A DNA stretch of 64,000 bases from the NCBI GenBank assembly GCA_964291365.2, contig OZ219989.1:1984001-2048000 (forward strand), read 5' to 3'. Below the pieces are notes generated by a model. It saw only the letters and a list, made by a program, of their open reading frames with translations, did no database searches and was not told the origin of the DNA. Of the stretch, positions 56,048 to 64,000 are shown in pieces. The position numbers and the translations under genes were made by a program. The stretch is from JBDWFY01 sp964291365. Its GTDB lineage: Bacteria; Pseudomonadota; Alphaproteobacteria; Rhizobiales; Stappiaceae. The first letter of the stretch is position 1, and each line of letters begins with the position of its first letter.

Positions 56048-58135
56048 ATGTTTATCAAAAGTCTTCAACCTCCAAAAGCAACTAAAATACCAATAAAAAA
56101 AGAAGCACATGGTATAGTCAGAACTGACTATTATCATTGGCTTCAAGATCCAAATTGGCAGGAAGTTATTAAAGGACAAAGAGACCCCGATCCCAAAATA
56201 AAGAAGCATCATGAGGCTGAAAATGTATATACAGAAGCAATGATGCAAGATACAAAAGAGTGTCAGGAGATATTGTATAATGAAATGCGTGGTAGAGTAA
56301 AAGAAAATGACTCATCTATACCAGAACCTGATGGAAACTTTGCATATTATGAAAAGTATGACGAGGGTGATCAATACCCAAGAGTAATGCGGTCAAATCG
56401 CGATGGGAGTGAAGAAGTCTGTTTACTTAATGTCAATGAGCTGGCAGAAGATCAAGAATTTTTTGATTTTGGTGGAGCTGGTCATTCTCCTTGCCATAAT
56501 TATTTGTCTTGGTCCTTTGATAATGTCGGGGCAGAGGTTTATACGCTTAAGATTCAAGACCTCGCAACAAATCAAATTATTCATATTATAGAAAACACTA
56601 CTGGAGAAACCGCATTTTCTGCCGATGAAAGTTGTTTTTTCTACTGTACTCTTGACAATAATCTTCGTGCAAATAAGGTATTTAGAAGAAAGCTTGATGA
56701 TTCTTCAAGTCCAATTGATTCACTTATTTATGAAGAAAAAGATCCAGCTTTTGCTGTAAGTGTGAGTGGTACTCAATCTAAAAAATATATAATTATTGGA
56801 ACCGAAGGAAATAATACTAATGAACTTAGATTGATTAAGCCAGACGAACCATTAAGTGAACCAATATTGTTTAGAAAGAGGGAAAAAGATGTACGATATT
56901 GTATTTATGACCAAGAGGATCGTTTTTTGATTTTGACTAATATTGATGGAGCGAAGGATTTTAAAATTTTGTCAGCTCCAATTGAAAGTTTTGGTAGAGA
57001 AAATTGGAGAGAACTAGTCCCTCACACTCTTGGTAAACCTATTGTAAATGTGGGTGTGTTAAAAGACTGGTTTATACGCAAAGAAAGATTAAATGGGTTG
57101 GAGCAGATAGTAATTCAAGGTCGTAATAGTGATAATGAAAAATTTGTCATTGAATTTGAAGAAGAAGCATATGACCTATGTGCTTGTTTGGGTTTTGAGT
57201 ATGATAAGTCAAAATTTAAGTATACATATTCCTCATTGACTACTCCTGATCAAACATTTGAATTTGATATTGATAGTGGAAAGCGTACTTTATTAAAAAC
57301 TGATGAAATCCCTAGCGGTCATAATGTAAAGGATTATGTAACACGAAGAATCTTGGTTGAAGATAAAGAAGGTGTAGAAATACCAATTACACTACATCAC
57401 CACAAGAATACGAAACTTGACGGCAGTGCACCATGCTTACAATATGGTTATGGTGCTTATGGAGACATTATAGATACTGAGTTTGATTCAAATATATTAT
57501 CTTTAGTTGATCGTGGAATGGTGTATGTCATAGCTCATGTGCGTGGTGGTGAAGAAAAAGGGTTTGATTGGTACGATTATGGAAGGTTAAAACACAAATG
57601 GAATACGTTTAACGATTTCATTAGGGTAACTAGGTATTTGGTGGAAGAAAATTTAGTTGATAGCACAAGAATTGTCGCGCAGGGTAGATCAGCTGGTGGA
57701 TTATTGATGGGAGTTATTGCAAATACTGAACCTGAGTTATATAAAGGTATTGCCGCTGAAGTCCCATTTGTAGACGCTTTGAATACCATGCTTGATGATT
57801 CGTTGACATTAACGCCAGGGGAATATGATGAATGGGGAAATCCAGCAGCTGATAAAGAAGCATATAAATTAATTGAGAGTTACTCACCATATGATAATGT
57901 CAGACCGATTAAATATCCATTAATGTTGGTTACTGCGGGTATGACAGATCCAAATATAAATTATTGGGAGCCGGCAAAATGGGTTGCAAAATTACGAGAA
58001 AGCAGTAGTGAAAATCCAATATTATTAAAAATTGATATGGATTCAGGCCACTCGGGTGCAACAGGAAGATTTGAGAGCTTAAAAGAGGAAGCTTTCAAGT
58101 ACGCATTTATATTAAAGGTTTGTGGATTGAATTAA
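56048..58135 (+). CDS. S9A prolyl oligopeptidase family protein (oligopeptidase B-like)
   Basis: A 695-residue cytoplasmic serine peptidase. It has an N-terminal beta-propeller (about 70-400) and a C-terminal alpha/beta hydrolase domain. The catalytic Ser is in AQGRSAGGLLMG, the Asp in GMTDPNINYWEPAKW and the His in DSGHSGATGR. AHVRGGEEKGFDWYD and LTPGEYDEWGNP match oligopeptidase B, which cleaves short peptides after Arg or Lys. Length is normal and no signal peptide is present. It sits inside a restriction island, so it may be ordinary chromosomal content; a link to the nuclease gene upstream is unproven. Confidence 0.9.
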   Translation: MFIKSLQPPKATKIPIKKEAHGIVRTDYYHWLQDPNWQEVIKGQRDPDPKIKKHHEAENVYTEAMMQDTKECQEILYNEMRGRVKENDSSIPEPDGNFAYYEKYDEGDQYPRVMRSNRDGSEEVCLLNVNELAEDQEFFDFGGAGHSPCHNYLSWSFDNVGAEVYTLKIQDLATNQIIHIIENTTGETAFSADESCFFYCTLDNNLRANKVFRRKLDDSSSPIDSLIYEEKDPAFAVSVSGTQSKKYIIIGTEGNNTNELRLIKPDEPLSEPILFRKREKDVRYCIYDQEDRFLILTNIDGAKDFKILSAPIESFGRENWRELVPHTLGKPIVNVGVLKDWFIRKERLNGLEQIVIQGRNSDNEKFVIEFEEEAYDLCACLGFEYDKSKFKYTYSSLTTPDQTFEFDIDSGKRTLLKTDEIPSGHNVKDYVTRRILVEDKEGVEIPITLHHHKNTKLDGSAPCLQYGYGAYGDIIDTEFDSNILSLVDRGMVYVIAHVRGGEEKGFDWYDYGRLKHKWNTFNDFIRVTRYLVEENLVDSTRIVAQGRSAGGLLMGVIANTEPELYKGIAAEVPFVDALNTMLDDSLTLTPGEYDEWGNPAADKEAYKLIESYSPYDNVRPIKYPLMLVTAGMTDPNINYWEPAKWVAKLRESSSENPILLKIDMDSGHSGATGRFESLKEEAFKYAFILKVCGLN

Positions 58136-58350
58136 TTTGCAATTCAGGAACAGTGAGAATGTAATTGTCAAATTGTTGATTAAGTTGTCGCATAAAACCA
58201 GCTGAAGCAAAAGTTTTAAAATTTTTTCCAAAATTAGTGGTATTAGTGTAAAATACGATTTTGAAGCTATCAAAATTTGAAGATAGGTGTATTGACCTAG
58301 AATTTCATATACAATACTCTATTAAATATAATAGTAGTTGGAGATAAACA

Positions 58351-59112
58351 ATGAGTTTTGATCTATTCTTAATGGCTATTGAACCATTTTCAATGCCGTT
58401 GGCAGTAGTAGTAGCAAGCATTATTGCTGGTCTTTTTGGAAATAAGATTTCCAAGAATGTTACTAAATCTGTTTCTAAGTCAAAGTCATACGCTTCTTCT
58501 AAATCAACTGTTCACATTGTTAATAATGTTAATTTAAATAAAGACATAGATAATGTTAGAGACACACATACAGTAATCAATTGGAAGAAACCCTTTGAAG
58601 GTAACGATTTTATCCTCATAGGGCCAAAATATATGGCCAACGGTGAAAAACCAGTTAAATTTATAATTGATAATTCAAACAAAGTGCTATTGCGAGCAAA
58701 AAATATAAAAGATCAACACATATTCAGAATACCCACTGGTATAATGAGAGAAGATTATCGTGAATATAATCTTAAAGTTCCAAGAGCAATTCAAAACATT
58801 CCAGGAATTGAAATGCGTTTATCTAAACCTGACGATTTGATGTCAAGAATGAATGAGATGATTGATAAAGAAACCCGAAGTAAGCATATTAGAACTTTTA
58901 CTGACTTATCGATAGAAATTTTTTCAATTGATAAAGAAATAAAAATTGAAATAATTAACACATCGGAGCATGATATTGAAATTCCACCATTCACAGCAGT
59001 GATTTATTCTAATATCAAAAACAATCTTACCGATCTAGAAAGATCTATGAAAAGAGTATATATGTTGGATGAACATGATTTAGATGACGGTGACAAATAT
59101 TTTGTAAAGTAA
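58351..59112 (+). CDS. Hypothetical protein with N-terminal hydrophobic segment
   Basis: A 253-residue protein. The N-terminus carries a hydrophobic helix (FSMPLAVVVASIIAGLFG, about 13-30), then a serine/lysine-rich linker (SKSKSYASSKS), then a predicted soluble domain with strands (HIFRIPTGIM, IEIPPFTAVIYS). It is preceded by GGAG. It lies one gene before a nuclease candidate on the same strand with 171 bp between them. No family is recognised; it may be a membrane-tethered partner, which is a guess. Confidence 0.55.
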   Translation: MSFDLFLMAIEPFSMPLAVVVASIIAGLFGNKISKNVTKSVSKSKSYASSKSTVHIVNNVNLNKDIDNVRDTHTVINWKKPFEGNDFILIGPKYMANGEKPVKFIIDNSNKVLLRAKNIKDQHIFRIPTGIMREDYREYNLKVPRAIQNIPGIEMRLSKPDDLMSRMNEMIDKETRSKHIRTFTDLSIEIFSIDKEIKIEIINTSEHDIEIPPFTAVIYSNIKNNLTDLERSMKRVYMLDEHDLDDGDKYFVK

Positions 59113-59298
59113 TCAAGTTCTGACTCTTAAACTTGGTTGATAAAACGATGTTACTTAAATTAGAATTTGATTGATGGTACAGTACAGTTTGAGGCGGATT
59201 GAGGAAATTTGAATCAAAGTTGATTTTGCATTATTAATGTGATATAATATTACATTCAATGTTTGAGTTGAATCACTATTACAATGTGGGAAATTACT

Positions 59299-60612
59299 AT
59301 GTGGAAATCAAAAATTCGATACCGAAGAGTGAATTCCTTTTTTTGGAATAAACCTTCTGGTGTGCCACAATTGAATACAAGTACAGAAAAAGTCGATTTG
59401 GTTAGATTATCGTACGCGGCAATGGTTAGTACATTGTCGTCTAAGAATTTACCAATCTCTTTTTTTAATTGGTTTTTGGATTTATTAATCAAGGATAAAC
59501 TTGAACTAATTTGGAGAGGTGATGGAGCAGGAGATGGAAGTGAAATTAGACGTGGGTATTCTGCAATTTTTGGAAGGTTTTTTGCTAGTTACTACTTGTA
59601 TAGTAATACTGGTGTTCAGTATTTATTTCCAATTGAGGGAAAGAAACCAGTAAATATACATAATGCACAATTTTTCATAGACAGAATACCCATCCTCCCA
59701 GATAATAAAAAAGCATCATATCCAGATTTGATAGGATTTTCTGATCGTGAAACAATAATTGCTGAAGCAAAAGGCTCTCATAGCTATGGAGAGTGGGGAA
59801 AATTTTTTACAAATAAAATGAGTATAAAATTACCTGGTTGTCTTGAAACCGCTGTAAATCAAGTAGAAGGTACGAAAATAAATTTAAAGGTTAGGAAAAA
59901 GTCTCAAGTAGCAGAAATAGATCTACCGTTTACGGGTTGGTCCATTGCTTCAAGATGGGCAGTTGAGACAAAAAAATATGAACCTTGGTTGGCAGTAATA
60001 AAAAGTAATAATCTAGGAAATGATAAAAATTCGGTGTTTACCAACTTTATTAACTACAATCTTCAACAATTTGCAATAATTCGTATGTTAGATTCATTGG
60101 GACATTTGACCTCACAAGGAATTGTTACAGAAAAAGGTAAGGAATTTACTTCAGCTGACTTGATTTCAGAAAGAATAATTCCAATTTATACACCCATAGG
60201 TGGATTGCATGGAATTCTATCAATAATAGGGCCATTTGGCATAATTCCGATTACTAACAAATTTCAATTACGCAGGTTTAATAATTTTAGACAAGAATTC
60301 CAAAACAGTAATATATTTGCGATTATCTTAGACCGTGAGTTGGTACAGAGCGTCATTCCGTCTTTACATTTCTATAGAGAACATGAGGGTGTATTGCATT
60401 TTTTGAGTCAAGCATTTCAAGAAAAATTTCGAGATTCTGGTCTTCGAGACATTGATTTGAATGAAATTGATTATTATCCAGAGTTATTTCTTGAGAGATT
60501 TTATGGATATCAGCCAATATTTTCTGAAAATATTGATAGTACTGAAATTGAAGGTATATATATGAGAAACGGGTTGGCGATGATAGATATTAACGCAACA
60601 AATATAGAATAA
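59299..60612 (+). CDS. Putative PD-(D/E)XK nuclease-like protein
   Basis: A 437-residue protein with a possible nuclease core: SYPDLIGFSDRETIIAEAKG near residues 145-164, giving D and ExK in the usual spacing. The preceding RRGYSAIFGRFFASYYL helix is also found in restriction-like proteins. GGGAA precedes the ATG at 59299, so I prefer it to the ATG at 59284. The C-terminal half is not recognised. It may act in defence, as its neighbours do; the function is inference from one motif. Confidence 0.55.
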   Translation: MWKSKIRYRRVNSFFWNKPSGVPQLNTSTEKVDLVRLSYAAMVSTLSSKNLPISFFNWFLDLLIKDKLELIWRGDGAGDGSEIRRGYSAIFGRFFASYYLYSNTGVQYLFPIEGKKPVNIHNAQFFIDRIPILPDNKKASYPDLIGFSDRETIIAEAKGSHSYGEWGKFFTNKMSIKLPGCLETAVNQVEGTKINLKVRKKSQVAEIDLPFTGWSIASRWAVETKKYEPWLAVIKSNNLGNDKNSVFTNFINYNLQQFAIIRMLDSLGHLTSQGIVTEKGKEFTSADLISERIIPIYTPIGGLHGILSIIGPFGIIPITNKFQLRRFNNFRQEFQNSNIFAIILDRELVQSVIPSLHFYREHEGVLHFLSQAFQEKFRDSGLRDIDLNEIDYYPELFLERFYGYQPIFSENIDSTEIEGIYMRNGLAMIDINATNIE

Positions 60613-60709
60613 CTTTTCAGAATTTGATTATCTCAACTATATATAGGACTGTTGCAATTATCCCCCAAAATAGTTGATAAACAATCAATATTAAATTCCA
60701 AAGATGGGT

Positions 60710-61819
60710 TTATTGTTGTTGATTGGTAAACAAATATTTCTCTAACCTATCAAAATATGTAGAAAGGGTCTCTTCATCAATTAAAGGAATGTTATCAATG
60801 TAATAATCTAGCCACTTTTTTTGCGACCATTTTAGATTAAATTGGAACCAGAGGCCACTCAAAAACCTTAAATTCAAATAACACTTCTTTAATTTATGTA
60901 ATCTCTGCGGCTTCCCTTTACCAAAGCCAGCTTCAAGGATTAAGGATTCTGTATCTGAAGTACTAAACCCTTCTAATATTTTGGCCTCAATCATTGAATT
61001 TCCTGACACCCTACTATAAGGTAATCCAAGTTTGAACTTATTTTGGTCAAGACTTGCAATCCGACTAAATTCGTCACCAAATTTCTCTTGGTATACGAAA
61101 CTGCTAAGTATTTCAAATCTACCCATAAGAAGTTCAAAATCGCCACTATTTCGGCTATCAAACTCAAGCCATGATTTTAGTCTATCAGTAATATAATCCA
61201 AAAACGTGAATTCTAATAAGAAATGGTTTGGCGGATTATGAACAGAAACTTGCCAGCTGCGGGGAGGAGTTCCAGTAATTTTTTCATACAGTTTAATCCA
61301 GTAATTATTAAATCTGCCTTCCCAAATATTGAATAACAGTGAATCTACAATTCGATTACCCTGAAATTCTGGAAAATAATCTAATTTGGAATCAAGAAAG
61401 TTGTATAAATCTTCAAATTTCTTTTGATTGGTTAGTCCAAGTCCAAAAGCAGAAGTAATTAATACCATTGGATATTTTGAGAGATTTGGGATATATTCAG
61501 AATTTTGTATGGAATTTTCATACGCAAACTTACATAATTTATTTAATCCATTAGGAATATAAAAATGTAAAATGTTTGGTGCTAATTGACCGAGATTAAA
61601 TGCAGTCACTGCTATTGAACGAAATAATTTTTCAAATTTGTCTACTTTCTTAGCAAAATTGTCAAATTGACTTTCATCTGAATTATATAATTCAGTTAAA
61701 ATTTTACTTGACTCAGGTGCTAAGATTTCTTCAATCTTACTATTGAATTGGTCAACTAAATTTCTAATTTTTTCAGCTTCAATTAATTCAATTGGATTTT
61801 CCGATCCATTGTGTACCAT
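60710..61819 (-). CDS. Hypothetical protein next to mcrC
   Basis: A 369-residue soluble, mostly helical protein (KIEEILAPESSKILTELYNS, then WLEFDSRNSGDFELLMGRFE). AAAGGAG eight bases before the ATG at 61819 decides the start, although the frame is open to 61855. It lies downstream of mcrC on the same strand with about 130 bp between them, so it may be transcribed from its own promoter. No family is recognised; an accessory role in the McrBC system is possible but not shown. Confidence 0.55.
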   Translation of the reverse strand: MVHNGSENPIELIEAEKIRNLVDQFNSKIEEILAPESSKILTELYNSDESQFDNFAKKVDKFEKLFRSIAVTAFNLGQLAPNILHFYIPNGLNKLCKFAYENSIQNSEYIPNLSKYPMVLITSAFGLGLTNQKKFEDLYNFLDSKLDYFPEFQGNRIVDSLLFNIWEGRFNNYWIKLYEKITGTPPRSWQVSVHNPPNHFLLEFTFLDYITDRLKSWLEFDSRNSGDFELLMGRFEILSSFVYQEKFGDEFSRIASLDQNKFKLGLPYSRVSGNSMIEAKILEGFSTSDTESLILEAGFGKGKPQRLHKLKKCYLNLRFLSGLWFQFNLKWSQKKWLDYYIDNIPLIDEETLSTYFDRLEKYLFTNQQQ

Positions 61820-61951
61820 TGAGTTTTCTCCTTTGTTAATACATTGTATACTCACTTAAATTGAAAGTCAATTTCTTTTTATTAAAATTGTACTCTAACG
61901 ATTATTATAAATTTTTTGGAAAAATTCAACTATTAAAATTAATTTTATATT

Positions 61952-63271
61952 TCATAGTTGTAATGGATTTTGAAGTAACAGTTCTTCAAATTGCTCTCGT
62001 TCTCTGTCAGGATTTGCTAAATCAATTGTACGAATTGATAGATTTCGACCTTGTTCTTCTGTTTGACCACTTTGCTGAATTCCATCCTTTTTACCCAATA
62101 TTGAACTATGTGGGTATAATAACGTCATTTGTATCGAATCATGCACTAACCCATATGTCATAATTTGGTACACATCACTACTGGATACATCTAGGTCTCG
62201 AGGTTTCGGGGCAAGCTGTTTCCACTTTGTATCAATAATATGAACTACTTTACCTTCCGATTTTAAAACTATATCGGGTATAGTTTTGAATAAACCCTTC
62301 CCATGTTTATCATAAATGCAGAATTTTCTTTGATTTTGTAATTCTACAGACAGTTTACATTTTCCTGACCTGTGAAGTTTTTTAGCGACGGTTTGAATCC
62401 TGCGTCCTACATATTCTTCAAAAAGTTTGTTCATATCAAAAAGAATTGAATATCCCCTACTCTTCCCTCCAATTGTAGTTTGAAATTGATTTTTTAACAA
62501 TAAATCTGCCATTTCTACCAACCAATGCCACTTTTTATTAGTACGGTCTAATTTGATTTCTTTGTAATTGAGAATTGAGGTTGGAACAATAGCTATGTCT
62601 GTGTAGAGAAATAATAACTCGCGTAGTCGTTGTTGATTTTGTGCATTTTTTGAAAATCTGTACAGGTGCTGTAAGGTAGTTTTCATTTTTTGATTAAGCG
62701 CGATATCTTTGGTCAATTCATCAAAACGACAAGCTAAACGTGACGGGTCTACAGCATGACGGGTAAATTGACGAGCTACATCAAGCGAACCGCGAATAGT
62801 TGGCAAATCTCTTGCCATCTCTTTGTAATTTCTTGGCATTCCCTGACGAACTAAGTCAAAAAGTTTTTCGGTAAATCCTCTAATCAAGAATTCAAGTATT
62901 GGATTCTTCTCCCAATTCAGATTAGTCAAAGTTCCCTCATTGATCTTTATATTTCTAGCTACTGAAAGCATGTGAACCAATCGTTTTCTAATCGCCATTT
63001 CTGATATATATTCACTTCGCTTGTTTGATACTATTTTTGGTAGAATCTCTAGTGTGCAAGCATTGTTACCAACTATGCCAACATGATCACTTGATTTAAT
63101 CACACGCTTCTTGAATAACAACACTTGGTCAATATTAGTCCCTTTTGGAAAAGACCTTCTAGTAGCAATTTCTAATTGCTCTGCGTGATGAGGTAATACC
63201 ACTTTTTTGCGATTTTTACTGGAGTTCCCTACTTTTAAGTGACTCCACTCGGGAATTGTATAGTGTGTCAT
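61952..63271 (-). CDS. mcrC: McrC-like 5-methylcytosine restriction component
   Basis: A 439-residue nuclease subunit of McrBC, a type IV restriction system that cleaves DNA with modified cytosine when the McrB GTPase is bound. Motifs include CTLEILPKI near residue 72, LPTIRGSLDVARQF near 155-168, and the PD-(D/E)XK core IPDIVLKSEGKVVHIIDTKW near 334-353 (D and DTK). The order McrB then McrC on the minus strand is canonical. It looks intact. Confidence 0.9.
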   Translation of the reverse strand: MTHYTIPEWSHLKVGNSSKNRKKVVLPHHAEQLEIATRRSFPKGTNIDQVLLFKKRVIKSSDHVGIVGNNACTLEILPKIVSNKRSEYISEMAIRKRLVHMLSVARNIKINEGTLTNLNWEKNPILEFLIRGFTEKLFDLVRQGMPRNYKEMARDLPTIRGSLDVARQFTRHAVDPSRLACRFDELTKDIALNQKMKTTLQHLYRFSKNAQNQQRLRELLFLYTDIAIVPTSILNYKEIKLDRTNKKWHWLVEMADLLLKNQFQTTIGGKSRGYSILFDMNKLFEEYVGRRIQTVAKKLHRSGKCKLSVELQNQRKFCIYDKHGKGLFKTIPDIVLKSEGKVVHIIDTKWKQLAPKPRDLDVSSSDVYQIMTYGLVHDSIQMTLLYPHSSILGKKDGIQQSGQTEEQGRNLSIRTIDLANPDREREQFEELLLQNPLQL

Positions 63272-63404
63272 ACGGGATTTAACCTCAAAAGATTAAGAGA
63301 ATCATATATGGTCCTTCACCATCTGCTTTTATTCCTATCTGCATAGTCTTATTCTCACCGTTTAATAGATAAATTATTGTCGTTTGGGATTTTGAAATTT
63401 AGTT

Positions 63405-64000
63405 TTATTCACTATCACTCAATTGAAGCTCTTCAAACTTAAATGGCTCATTGACTTCCCAGCGCAAATTATTTTCCAAGATATCTTCATTACTATCGTC
63501 AGGTGGATTTAATGGAGTCGCAGTTAAAAAGCAACCCTTAAAGTAATCGTCGTCGTCAATAGACTTGGCTTCAAGTACCTGTGCAATTTTTCCACGATCT
63601 TCAAAGAAATATTCAGCTAGTAGTGGGATTACATAATCACGAAAAGTATCATCAACATCTTTTTTAGTTTTGCATTTCATGAATTTGGCATGTCCGATCT
63701 GGTGCTCACGATCGTAAAGTGATTCAATTCTTTGATTAATTTCAGCAATTAGCTCCTTGAGATTGAGATCAAGTCCTTCAACTGAATCAGGAATCTTGTT
63801 TAAATCTGGCATTTTCTCTTCAAATTTGAATCGACGACGTAATGCAGTATCAAGTAATGCTATGGATCGGTCAGCTGTATTCATTGTCCCAATGATATGA
63901 AGATTAGGAGGGATGCCAAATTTTTCTTCAGAATTACCTGAATAAGGAAGCGTTACTTTAATTTCATTGTCAGCACCTAACCGTTTATCTGGTTCAAGCA
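63405..64000 (-). CDS. mcrB: McrB-like AAA+ GTPase, C-terminal part (partial)
   Basis: The visible 198 codons run off the right window edge at the 5' end. They contain the AAA+ sensor 1 region (IIGTMNTADRSIALLDTALR), the arginine-finger-like RRRF and a C-terminal lid, as in McrB. Walker A and B lie outside the window. The ATG at 63884 is internal, not the start. It probably forms an operon with mcrC, 133 bp downstream. Confidence 0.85.
   Translation of the reverse strand, partial: LEPDKRLGADNEIKVTLPYSGNSEEKFGIPPNLHIIGTMNTADRSIALLDTALRRRFKFEEKMPDLNKIPDSVEGLDLNLKELIAEINQRIESLYDREHQIGHAKFMKCKTKKDVDDTFRDYVIPLLAEYFFEDRGKIAQVLEAKSIDDDDYFKGCFLTATPLNPPDDSNEDILENNLRWEVNEPFKFEELQLSDSE

Noticed and set aside
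1..64000. tRNA or rRNA genes
   Set aside because: I looked for T-loop (GGTTCGA-like) and rRNA-like conserved stretches; the few GTTCGAATC matches lie inside coding sequence, such as the IS1380 transposase, and do not fold as tRNA.

Overview
The window is AT-rich bacterial DNA (about one third G+C by eye) with proteobacterial gene families: an ABC polyol importer of the sorbitol/mannitol type, a HipA-like kinase, a GmrSD-like DUF262 protein, McrBC and IS1380/IS1595 transposases. Genes are on both strands and gene-poor stretches are long. Several genes carry internal stop codons and there are many short dispersed repeats, so this looks like a chromosome in partial decay, perhaps host-associated. 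The species cannot be named from the sequence.

0-6 kb: a 5'-truncated HipA-family kinase, an amidase, a small AHSA1/SRPBCC gene pair, then a tandem duplication of a coiled-coil gene with a C-terminal membrane anchor. 6-19 kb: a carbohydrate island. A LacI regulator precedes a binding protein (with an in-frame TGA), two permeases, an ATPase, an SDR polyol dehydrogenase and a mannitol 2-dehydrogenase, in the same order as known smo/mtl operons. Around it lie a flavin reductase, an FGGY kinase, a glycerol-1-phosphate dehydrogenase-like enzyme, a HAD phosphatase, a class II aldolase and a SAF-domain oxidoreductase. Together they could import, oxidise, phosphorylate and cleave a polyol-derived sugar.

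19-36 kb: accessory DNA. Three units flanked by related inverted repeats (core GGGAMTTATATAC) each carry one tiny lipoprotein gene on its own; one is also split by an IS1380 element. Between them are a tight operon of four exported proteins of unknown role followed by an MqsRA-like pair, a duplicated 0.75-kb segment, a dead Gfo/Idh gene and two paralogous coiled-coil membrane proteins.

36-51 kb: a DUF3696 ATPase and a Rad50/SMC-like ATPase, an exported ankyrin protein with an internal duplication, an intact IS1595 element and a dead relative, and two 1.6-kb decayed copies (plus two shorter ones) of an unrecognised gene family. Seven copies of a roughly 44-bp imperfect palindrome lie between 26.7 and 48.9 kb.

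51-64 kb: a restriction/defence island, partly dead: a roughly 495-codon gene riddled with stop codons, a DUF262/DUF1524 gene with an early stop, two PD-(D/E)XK nuclease candidates, an oligopeptidase B-like S9 peptidase, two unknown proteins, McrC and the C-terminal part of McrB. No tRNA, rRNA or CRISPR array was seen.
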